Translations under genes and position numbers: made by a program
In this document: positions 1-8,599 of the stretch, one piece after another
Layout of the letters: every line of letters begins with the position of its first letter
Numbering within the stretch: the first letter of the stretch is position 1
Assembly: GCA_034638255.1 (NCBI GenBank)
Contig: JAWPGT010000041.1
Location: 124,001 to 188,000, forward strand
Direction of reading: 5' to 3'
Source: Coprinus comatus
Taxonomy: Eukaryota > Basidiomycota > Agaricomycetes > Agaricales > Agaricaceae
DNA length: 64,000 nucleotides
Notes under the pieces: generated by a model
Databases searched by the model: none
What the model was told of the DNA's origin: nothing
Seen by the model: the letters and a program-made list of their open reading frames with translations, nothing else

Positions 1-1648
1 GTAAGTTCCTACCTATTTGTTGACTACTACTTTTCTTCGTATTGATGGCTTTATGTGCCAGGAAACTATGTTTTCGTAAGTCTTCTCACTTCTACTTAAG
101 AGTTAATCTTGAATATAATTGTCCAGTGGTTCATATTTGTACCAAGTTATTGGAGATCCCAAGTTTGCTGATAGAGTGAGTCCATCCGACTCCAATAAAA
201 TAGATTTCGTACCCCATTGACTGATAAAATATCATATAGGTCGAGAGGATCACATATAATGCACTTCCGGCTACTCTCACAGGAAGTATGTATTGTTATT
301 TTATATTCTAGTTACTGTCTTTACTGATGTGTATCTGATTGTGATAGATATGTGGAGTAGACAATATTTGCAACAACAAAATCAAGTGGGATCGAAGGAT
401 ATGAATCCGTAAGTGAATTTCCAATTTACCTCTGTCAACGGTGAACCCCTAATTTTCATAATGAAGAAATCCATTCCCGAATGATGGGTAAGTATACTTG
501 ACTACAAACGTATTTTGTAACTATTATGATACGAATTTTTCGAACTAGATCTTATTCCAACGTGTTTGGCCTGGAGCCTAACTATCCGTGAGTCCATGTT
601 AACTTTTCTATATCCCATTACTTTTAACAATATACTAGGTGTTGTACTGTTAATTTCCCTCAAGGATGGCCAAAGTTCATCTCCAATGCATTCTTGACTA
701 CTCCCGATAAGAAATCACTTGTACATTTATATTTGGGACCATTCTCTACTAGTGCAACTCTTGCCGATGGTACGTAGTATTATCTGCTTCAATTTCTCGG
801 AGTTTACTCTTTTGTTATAGGAAACCGCGTGACTGCTTCTGTTGACACTACATACCCCTTCAGTGACGTCTTAACCACTACAATCACTGCAACATCTGCA
901 TTTACATACTATGTGCGTATCCCAAGCTGGGTAGTTGGAGGAACAATTTCTATCAACGGTGGAGCTGTTAGTGGTGTGAATAGAGGAAACAATGGTTTGC
1001 ATGCTGTTAGCGTACCAGCGGGTACAACTAAATTCGTATTGAATCTCCCCGCTAAAATCACTACTGGTATGCTTCGACATAATTCCAATGTGATTAACCC
1101 TAAATCTTTGGAAATCTAGAGAGTCGCCCACATGGATCAATTGCAATTCATCGAGGACCATTTAATTATGCATTTGATAGTAAGCGTCAGAGTGATTCGA
1201 ACCCCAGACCTAATTCTCATCAAAATCCCACAAAAGTTCCCCGAACCGAAACAGTTCTCAAACAAAACTCGCAACAACCTCTTGCAAAAGATTTACAATT
1301 CACCGCTTCAACATCATGGCAATACGCTATTGATCCTAAAACCCTTCAATTCCGTACACCTTCCTCACCTTCTACCACACTTCCAAGTCCGATTTTCGAT
1401 TCTGGGAAATCTCCGTTGAGTATTAGCGTTACTGGTTGTTTGGTTAATTGGGCTTTGGGAGGTGATACGTTTGCTACACCGCCTCCTACTAGTCCAGTTT
1501 GTACTGGAAGGAATACAACTTTGACTTTGACTCCATTAGGTGTGAGTGGATTTTTAATTTTATACATGTTTTGATGTTTGTTGACGTTTTTGTTTGATAG
1601 ACTACGAAGTTGAGGATTAGTGAGTTCCCTGTTATGAGGACTGCTTGA
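1..1648 (+). CDS. GH127/DUF1680-like secreted glycosidase, 3' part (5' end outside window)
   Basis: The C-terminal part of a multi-exon gene; the window opens inside an intron. Exons I can place: 62-75, 127-175, 240-285, 348-408, 467-487 (21-nt micro-exon), 549-587, 639-769, 821-1066, 1120-1541 and 1601-1648 (TGA). Joined, they give in order an ETMFS/SYLYQ segment, ERITYNALPATLTG, QYLQQQNQ, GLEPNYPCCTVN, a beta-rich stretch with YYVRIPSW, then IAIHRGPFNYAF and a C-terminal tail. This order matches DUF1680/GH127 proteins (beta-L-arabinofuranosidase family). The CC pair sits where GH127 enzymes carry the catalytic and zinc-binding cysteines; the E-x-C motif of the bacterial enzyme reads E-T-M here, so activity may differ. 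The substrate is inferred from the family only. A TAG at 1117-1119 is intronic: the intron 1067-1119 restores the RGP motif. Confidence 0.72.
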
Positions 1649-2046
1649 AGGTTCTTTGGTCTATGATTTGAAATGTTGGATTGATAATACTATGCTTAGT
1701 TATACCTGGAAGAGAGAGAAAATGGAAAGGATATATACATTGTAAGAATAAATCTGTCAATGTGGATGCGCCCAGTTCCCTCTGGCAATGATTTCCCCTG
1801 ATGTTCAAATGTTCATACTCAGGCTTTGCTCAGGATCAGAATCGTTACCATCTTGCCACTCTTCATCAGATGATAGCCCTTCTGACTCTTCTTCGGACAC
1901 AGCCAGCGGAAATTTACTCCACGTTTTCTTCAATGCCCAACTAACCTAGTGCCTAGGTGCCTATATACAGCTGAAATCGATGTAAAGTTGATATCGTTTG
2001 TGCAATTGTTCATTTGGTTTTGGCGTTGTTGGTTTGTTGCATATGC
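1649..2046. other. Intergenic, no gene seen
   Basis: The stretch lies downstream of the GH127-like stop and beyond the 3' end of the decayed HNH-like copy on the other strand. I see no open frame of note or repeat. It should contain both 3' UTRs. Confidence 0.5.
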
Positions 2047-3455
2047 CTATGAATCTTCCTCTACTTCCTCTGAATACCACTCTTCCTCTACCTCCTCTGG
2101 CGACCACTCTTCCTCCTCTTCCTCCTCTACTTCCTCCACTTCCGAGGACCACTCATCCTCTGTCGCCTCCGAAGACCATTCTTCCACTGGCTCCTCCAAG
2201 GACGACTCTGCTTCACTATCTTCATGCACTCTCCTTTCCACACCAGACTCAAAACTAGGGTCTCCAACACCATGTCTCTTATAATGCTTGATAGATACCC
2301 ATTGTGTCATCATTATCGCAACATTCCTTAGGATGGGGTATCTTTTATACAGTCGATCCTGTCTTCTCTTTTTGCAAATGTGGTAGGTTAACCAGAAGCC
2401 AAGGTGCATAAGCACAAATTTGGGGTGAATATAAGATTCAAGCATTGGAAGATTGTTGAATGGATATATGTGATTTGTGATGCTCAAGCTGTCTACGGGG
2501 GGACAAACTTTCAAGTGAGCAATTCCAATAGACTTCATATCCTTGCAAGGAAGAGGCAACAATCTATATTTGTATGGTGGGGACTTGTTTGAACAAAAGT
2601 TTCAGTATGTAAGGACAAGAGAAATGGGAAATGGGGTTTTGCACACATTGATATCTGGAAAGCGCTCTCTTCGAAGTGAACACCTAAGGGGGTTCTTCTC
2701 TAAGAACTCTTCAATCATAGATTCTTCTGGTACCAAGACCCATTTGTTGTCACAATAAAGCTGGTAAAGGGAGCGCCCAACTGAACAACTAGTTATGAAG
2801 GACAATACTGACACAAGCAACATGAACTTTACTTACCATGAAAAGTGTTTTTACTCTTATGTGATTCAAGGTGGGAATAGAATGTATCCCTATGTAAACC
2901 CCAGGCATATTTGTTAGGTTTTTCCCAGATATCTCCTTATCTTATCCATCTTTCCTAATCACTCCACTTATCTTATCCTGATGTTCTGGACTCTTTCATA
3001 ATGTTCTTTTCCCTTATTATGTTACTTACATATTCCCTTTGTGTGCTGGCAAGGGTCCTTATTGTTCTCCCCTTTTGGTTGTTCTTTGTTCTGGTAGATA
3101 TATAAGTCCCCCATGTCTTAGCCAAACCATCCAATCAATTCTCTTCTTTCTATGTCTGTGTCTGTGTCTGAGCTTAACTCTCTCTCAACTTCACTCTCAT
3201 TCTCAACATCACACTCTACCATTCTGACAATATTTGATGGCTGTTATCACCTATTAAGTGTATTGGTTCAGTGTGCCCACACAGAAAGAGGGGAGACTAT
3301 CATACACCACAGTGATTTGCCATAATTTTCACCATATTGTTGGAAACAAGCTGAGCAACAGGTCATGCATCAGTAAGGTGATTCTCAACAAGACATATTG
3401 CATATTTTGACATGTTCTGAAGCACATTTGGGGATTGTTGGCTTGGATGATCCAT
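2047..3455 (-). pseudogene. HNH-nuclease-like family gene, copy 1, disrupted by a solo LTR
   Basis: On the minus strand four exons can be placed by comparison with the intact copy at 7423: 3455-3308, 3240-3230 plus 2906-2837, 2780-2647 and 2583-2047. They carry the family blocks CLVENHLTDA, KYAWGLHRDTF, GRSLYQLYCDNKWVLVPEE, YKYRLLPLPCKDM and ITNHIYPFNNLPMLESYIHP. A strongly acidic Glu/Ser tail of about 60 residues follows (CT-rich DNA, 2055-2200). Two lesions are visible. An in-frame TGA lies at 3363-3365 in exon 1. A 318-bp LTR sits inside the codons for K-Y in exon 2. Exon 3 has the same length (134 nt) as in the neighbouring copy. The HNH assignment rests on recognising the fungal pattern RCLVxN ... 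(E/K)YAWG ... LxxLYDxxxWxLxPEE. The product is probably non-functional. Confidence 0.6.
2907..3234 (+). mobile_element. Solo LTR (318 bp) with 5-bp target-site duplication
   Basis: The element spans 2912-3229, starts TGTTAGG and ends CTGACA, so the termini form a short imperfect inverted repeat of LTR type (TG...CA). It is flanked on both sides by ATATT (2907-2911 and 3230-3234), a perfect 5-bp duplication as made by Ty1/Copia and Ty3/Gypsy integrases. A TATA box (TATATAAG, 3099-3106) sits two thirds of the way in, as in LTR promoters, followed by a short TGTGTC repeat. There is no internal gag-pol and no second LTR nearby, so this is a solo LTR left by recombination. Removing it with one ATATT copy restores the reading frame of the HNH-like gene it interrupts. 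The superfamily is undetermined. Confidence 0.85.
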
Positions 3456-4528
3456 GTTGGAGGTATTGAAATTGGTGTCATGTTTGAGATTTGAAATTTG
3501 AAGGTTTGAATGAGAGGCTTTATAACCACCTGCTTTACATGTTAAGTCTCAAAATGGAATCATGTACATAATCCTGGATTCCCATGGTTGCGCGTTTCAA
3601 CTGCGGTTCAGTATACAAAAGAATGCTAGAGAATGCTTGCCTGAATCTTGAAATTTCTTCAAAAAACTCTTCCCACACCAAGTTTGTGATTTACACAATA
3701 AGATAATTTATATATCATGATACCAACTTGCTGTGGACAACAGGACAGGGTCTTCTAACAATCTGGGGGTCCCAGTTCATCTGACAAAAACAATTGAATT
3801 ATGAATAACAGTGTCAGAATAATCAAGGAAACAATAAAATTACACACAGTAGGGTTCAGAGACACATGGTCAAAGGCTCAGAGCTGCCTAGGATGTCTGA
3901 TGACCTATCAGGTGTTATCTCATCCTACTACTTGCCAAAAGGTTTCCATTACCCCGAAAAACTATTCATTACTGTTGAATTATTCAGGCATAAAACTATT
4001 TATGCAAGTGCAAGATGCAAGGTCGTTAGTGTAAAATAAAGATAAAAGTAGAAACAGTGAACACAGTAAACATTGTGGAGTTTGTGGGCAGTGACTTGCA
4101 CACACCACAAACAAACAATAATATATGTAATAGTATATATGTTTGACTCATGCTGATTTTCATCAACCCTCCTGCCCCTTCCTTAATAACATGCTTAGAT
4201 ACAGTCTGATAATTAACTATGGGGCATATGTCTCTAGGTCAGGTGTAGGGTACTGCTCAGTATTCACCTATATGTGTATATAAGGCAATAAAATCAGCAC
4301 ACGAGTCTACAGTGTTATTGCCAGATTGTTAACCTTCAAGAGACTAGCCTGACTAATGGTTCAATGGCTGAGCAAGATTGGTTGTTACATAACAAATAAG
4401 AAGGGAACAAATTCATTGGCCAGCTTCACTTGTCACCTATAGATATTTACCCAGAAGTATTTATTTAAATGACCTAAGGTTATAACTAGTAACTAGTATC
4501 AAGACATTCAAAGAACATAAATTGGTAT
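3456..4528. other. Spacer with possible LTR-like remnant
   Basis: No gene is supported. About 4074-4390 has LTR-like traits: it begins TGTGGAGTTTGTGGGC, has a TATATAAGG box near 4276 and an AATAAA-like signal just after it. I could not find matching target-site duplications or a clear 3' terminus. It is noted as possible transposon debris only. Confidence 0.3.
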
Positions 4529-4908
4529 TTATTCTCCAGAGAATTTCGATTTCTTTTCATCCATAACATCCACTGTAACTGTTGTAGAACCATTCCCTCC
4601 TCTATCCACTGAGATAGCCATGTTATCATCCCCTCTTGAGTTTCCACTGGAGGGAGACTCCAGATCTTGTATCTGTTGCTTGTACAACATATATCCTTTC
4701 TCACCCATAGTCCATTGTAGTGAGAGTGAGTACACTTTCTTCACCATAGTTGAATGCCTCATCAACATATCTCTATCCCTTTTACTCACAAATTTGTGTA
4801 GTGATAGACCTGTGTGCAAGATGACATATTTAGGATCAAGTTGAGAGGATAATCGTGGCAATTTTGGAAAGGGGAATGTGTAATTTGTGAAGCTTGAACT
4901 ATCAACAG

Positions 4909-5072
4909 TGAAATGATACAACTCAGTGTTAGAAAGTAAATATAACCACTGATGTATATTTAAGCTAACCTGAAATGATACAACTTGGATACAAGTTAGC
5001 TACATGAAAATATAGATGTAAAATGCAATCTCACCTCAGTGTTAGAAAGTAAATATAACCGCTGAGGTGTCA
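4909..5072. repeat. Imperfect direct repeat
   Basis: A stretch of about 34 nt beginning CTCAGTGTTAGAAAGTAAAT occurs near 4921 and again near 5036. A 15-nt TGAAATGATACAACT occurs near 4909 and 4972. These are short direct repeats about 60-115 bp apart, between the TIR element and the C-terminal half of HNH-like copy 2. They could come from slippage or from a small insertion. Confidence 0.6.
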
Positions 5073-5225
5073 TTGAGAAAATTTACATGTTAAATACTTT
5101 GTCAATGACCAAACAACTTGCAGAACATAAACAAATGATTCGAGCAACATATTACCAAATAGGAAAGAAAAGAAAACATAAATGGAAATGTAATATTTCC
5201 CAATGTCAATTCCAACAGACAGGAG

Positions 5226-6554
5226 CATCAGGATTTCGTGCACTTTTTTTCGGGCTACTTACTGCTCCTTTTAGGGCTTAAGTCAGCTTATGCTCCTTAA
5301 TATCCTTGTGGGTACCTTATGATACCTTGGTGAAAAATTCTCCAAGGAGCCCAAAGTGGCTTCAAGTAAAATATATTCTACAAGGAACTTCAAGTTCTCT
5401 CAAGGGCCAACCAAATATGTTCTGAGAATTCTTATTCTTAGGCAGTATTACAGTAGAGAAATCAATAAATGCATTATTGTGCAACCAATACACCACATAG
5501 AGCTATATAACTAGTACCATTAGATAGGTATCGTAAGTGCGGTTCTGTAGAGCCTAAGAACGTGCCTAGAAGCCAAGAATTGAAAGTGTGACACCCTTAA
5601 GGAACATTCTGCATTTTGGACTTGACGAAATTTTGAAAATGGGTGATCATGTGACAGTGGGAACATGGACACATCACACCATGTTACTGCCTCTCCCCAT
5701 TTCTTTCCATTCCCCTTGACGAAATGCTCAACCCCATACCTGTCACCTTGCTACTCAACTCCTGACTTCTATAGCCTGGCCCACCCCTCCCCTCAGCCAC
5801 AACACATTCAACATCCACCCTATCACACTCCTCCCTCTACAACCTCAATTTCGCGTCATATGCCACGTTTTTAGGCTCGTTAGAACCGCATTGAAGAGGC
5901 GAATGAATAGAGGGTAGAATGGCGCGAAACGGGGGAGTATTCATTGGTTAAAGGTGTGTTTTCTATTTTTTATACTATTCCTACATATTCTCCTTTAACA
6001 TATCCATTTCTTCGCGTCCTGACGCGTTTTTAGGCTCTACAGAATGCCACAAATCACCGCTTTCCAATGCCACCAGCCTCATACGATTTGGTGAAGAACT
6101 CGGCACACTGTGATAATATATTTATAATGTAAGTTGATTTTTTTTTGATTTATAACTTTATTAATAATATTGTTCTACAGTTGCCTCACGTTTATTAGTA
6201 GTTTAGCTATTATATCATTACATTTGTATTAGATTAGAGTCACAATACACTTTTTTTAACTCCTCTACTCCTCTCGAAAAAATGATTAAAATTATATTAT
6301 ATTATAATATTATACTATTTCCAAGCTGCTAAATGTGTTCCCAAGTAGTCCTCAAGTATTTTCAAGCAGTCCCCAAGTATTTTCATGCTTCCACAAGGTA
6401 GAGGGACCTACTTATTGAGCTTGGAGCAGCTCTTCAAGTTGCTCCAAGGAGAATTCCAGATCTCCCCAAAACTTACTTGAAGCTACTTGTACTTCCTTGA
6501 AACCACCTCCAAGGAAGCACAAGTACCTTCAAGGAAATGCGCGAAATCCTGATG
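5226..6554. mobile_element. Non-autonomous TIR element, about 1.3 kb
   Basis: The left end reads CATCAGGATTTCGTGCAC at 5226 and the right end, read on the other strand from 6554, reads CATCAGGATTTCGCGCAT. That is a near-perfect terminal inverted repeat of 18 nt or more. No transposase frame is visible, and the longest internal frames are low-complexity. The outer 250 bp on both sides are rich in CTCCAAGGAG/CTTCAAG words, which suggests subterminal repeats. I could not settle the target-site duplication: flanks are AGGAG on the left and AGGGT on the right. Position matters more than class, because the right end falls within coding exon 4 of HNH-like copy 2. The superfamily is unassigned. Confidence 0.6.
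5537..6050. repeat. Three inverted copies of a 25-29 nt motif (nested MITE-like unit)
   Basis: Inside the TIR element the motif GTTCTGTAGAGCCTAAGAAC (5541-5560, full motif 5537-5565) recurs in inverse orientation at 6022-6050, where 11 central bases GTAGAGCCTAA are identical. It recurs once more inverted at 5862-5890, ending AGAACCGCA. The outer pair would define a unit of about 514 bp and the inner pair one of about 354 bp. No duplication of flanking bases was found. The likely reading is a MITE nested in the larger element. Confidence 0.5.
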
Positions 6555-7422
6555 AGGGTGATCATTTTGACATGTAATTGCTATAGATTGCATCATTCGG
6601 CAAGGAAAGGGGATAAACTTATATGCGTATGTCATAGCAGGAGCCATCTTTCCCTTTTTCTTTTTCTTTCTCTAGGAACAAAGTCAGTAATGAGGACGCT
6701 ACAGTCCATGACGGGCTTACTTCATCACTATCAGGAAACCTGTCTCCTTGCTTTGCCAAGTCACTGTGTGGCTCAAAGTACTTATCAACAATAGACCATG
6801 GTGGTAAAAGAATCCATCGGTTCTTGACATAGTGATTGGCCAGGCTAAGACCAACTATGGAATATTTGACGAATATAGATTCATAGAATGAGGCAACTTA
6901 ATGTTGTGTAGGTACAGAAAATGACTCACCCAGAAAAGAATTTTCTACTGTCCCAAAACCAATGGCCGATGTGCTAAATTCCAAAGAGCCCGGGTGCATA
7001 CCCCAGTTGCGTTCAATAGTCTTGATCTAATAATATGGTTGAGGGTCGAGACTTGGAGTATTACTACAAATTGCTTGAGTTTCCATACCGTGTCATCATC
7101 TACTTTCATAACCCTTGGGTCGAAGACACTTGTAGATGTGAGACTCCGAGTGCGGGAACAGTTCTCAACAAGACAACGATCGTTGGGATTGGTGGGAGAG
7201 GCTCCTGAGGATTCTTGACCATTGGAACTATTCATACCTGTAATATTAGAATATTTGGAAACAGCTGATTCAGATGCTGTGGTGGGAGATAGATATATGT
7301 AAGTATCAGGATGACATGAGGCCTGGGGCTTTATACACAGAAGTCTAGAACGGTAAGGTCAATGTTGCGTAACAAATCATGCATATATTCGTAATAATTC
7401 GAAGTTCAACGACTTGACAAAC

Positions 7423-8466
7423 ATGACCTCCCAGTTTAATTTCAACGCCGACTACATAGAGAGCCTTCTTCCCTTACCTGAAGATGGTATACAGCAAGTA
7501 AAAGAAGCTGATCCCAACTCTGGGCGATGTCTAATAGAGAATGACAAGGAAGCCGAACTTACTTATGTTGTCCCTCGAGAGTTCTCAGCAGACGATTCGA
7601 TGGTCTGCTGCTACACTACGTTGACCTATACATTATTATAGTTACTGAAGCTCCAACCTCTAGATGTTAGGCTTCGAATGGGCATGGGATATGCGTATGG
7701 ACACTCTGAACCTTGACAGGCCGGATAACATTTTCTTTCGTATGTTATACCATAATAATGTAAGCAAAGTAACTCATCCCTCTTATTTGTAGTTGGACCC
7801 AAGCTACACCATTTATTCAAAGAATATCATTTTTGTTTGCTTCCCGAGGAACACATCATAAAATCTTTCGTACAGGGACCGTTAGGGCATTCGGGAGGAA
7901 GACTCCAATTTCCACATCATACTGTATGTTCTACCGTTCTTTGAAACTGATGTACCGGGTACTAACATTCCCCAATGAAATAGGCTCCTACATATCAATA
8001 CACATTCCTCCCGGTCCCCTCCCCAGAGATGAAAAACCTTCTGATCAAACGCAAGGGCGACCCTGGTGATGTTACAGACCACGAATACCCGTTCAAATTT
8101 TTTCCAAAGTTGACTTCTCACATACACCCGATGCTTGCCATTGCCCGCATTGGACTTTGTCTGGATGTCCTACCTGAACCCATGTCCTTGGAATGGTGTA
8201 GAAAATACCCGATTCTAGAGAAAATCGACTCTCTGACGGATGAATGGATGCAAATTCCAGCAGCATTCAGAGATGATGCTGGCATCGATATATCATTCCT
8301 TCCACTCGGTTGGGGCGGAGAGAAGGATGAGTCAGAAGGAGAGGATCCTTCCGAACGTCTTCCATTCGAGAAATATGATGCATTTAAAGTGGTACTTAAT
8401 CCTCGGGCTCGGTTGCTCAACCCTTTTACTAATGCCATATGGGGGGGGGGAATAGCTGATTATTGA
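7423..8466 (+). CDS. HNH-nuclease-like domain protein, copy 3 (intact)
   Basis: Four exons: 7423-7602, 7664-7739, 7793-7923 and 7984-8466, total 870 nt, 289 aa. Intron 3 has a clear TACTAAC branch site. Family blocks in order: RCLIENDKEAELTYVVPRE (about residues 31-49), FEWAWDMRMDTLNL, NIFFLGPKLHHLFKEYHFCL, YQYTFLPVPSPEM, then HEYPFKFFPKLTSHIHPM and an acidic segment. The order matches fungal HNH_2-type proteins, but the first His of the motif (usually AHVLPR) reads TYVVPRE, so nuclease activity is doubtful. The first donor is GTCTGC, unusual; the duplicated copy at 28 kb has GTATAC there. A run of ten or more G near 8441 lies just before the stop, so the last residues depend on exact base count. 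It is head to head with copy 2 (188 bp between starts). Confidence 0.65.
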
Positions 8467-8599
8467 CTTATTATGTATTCTTGTCCTCAGATACATGTAA
8501 ATAGAAATTAACAACAAAAAAATCCTTGACCAGAAATAACAAAAATATCAAAACCCGAAAAGAATTAGACAACAGATCCTCATCACTTCCATCCCTAAC

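Larger units (their letters stand above)
4529..7235 (-). pseudogene. HNH-nuclease-like family gene, copy 2, split by a TIR element
   Basis: The upstream half lies at 7235-6555: exon 1 7235-7089, exon 2 7026-6930, exon 3 6854-6721 and exon 4 from 6671. It contains DRCLVENCSRT, IERNWGMHPGSLEF, ANHYVKNRWILLPPW and YKFIPFPCRMMQSIAI, which align one for one with copies 1 and 3. Exon 4 then runs straight into the right end of a TIR element at 6554. The missing C-terminal half (VDSSSFTNYTFPFPKLPRL ... LDPKYVILHTG, stop at 4529) is found on the other side of the element, at about 4915-4529. Neither half is complete alone, so I read them as one interrupted gene. About 300 bp between the element and the C-terminal half (4920-5225) do not align; they may be an intron or a further insertion. 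Metal-binding histidines expected of an HNH nuclease are not evident. Confidence 0.55.

Noticed and set aside
829..1119. Open frame ending at TAG 1117-1119 as the end of the gene
   Set aside because: The TAG lies inside an intron (1067-1119); splicing restores the conserved IAIHRGPFNYAF block and the frame continues to 1648.
1170..1262. Minus-strand GGTTCGAATC resembling a tRNA B box
   Set aside because: The T stem does not pair and no A box, acceptor or anticodon stem fits. It lies in the coding exon of the GH127-like gene.
4074..4390. Second LTR (TGTGGAG start, TATATAAGG box)
   Set aside because: No clear CA terminus and no flanking duplication; kept only as possible debris.
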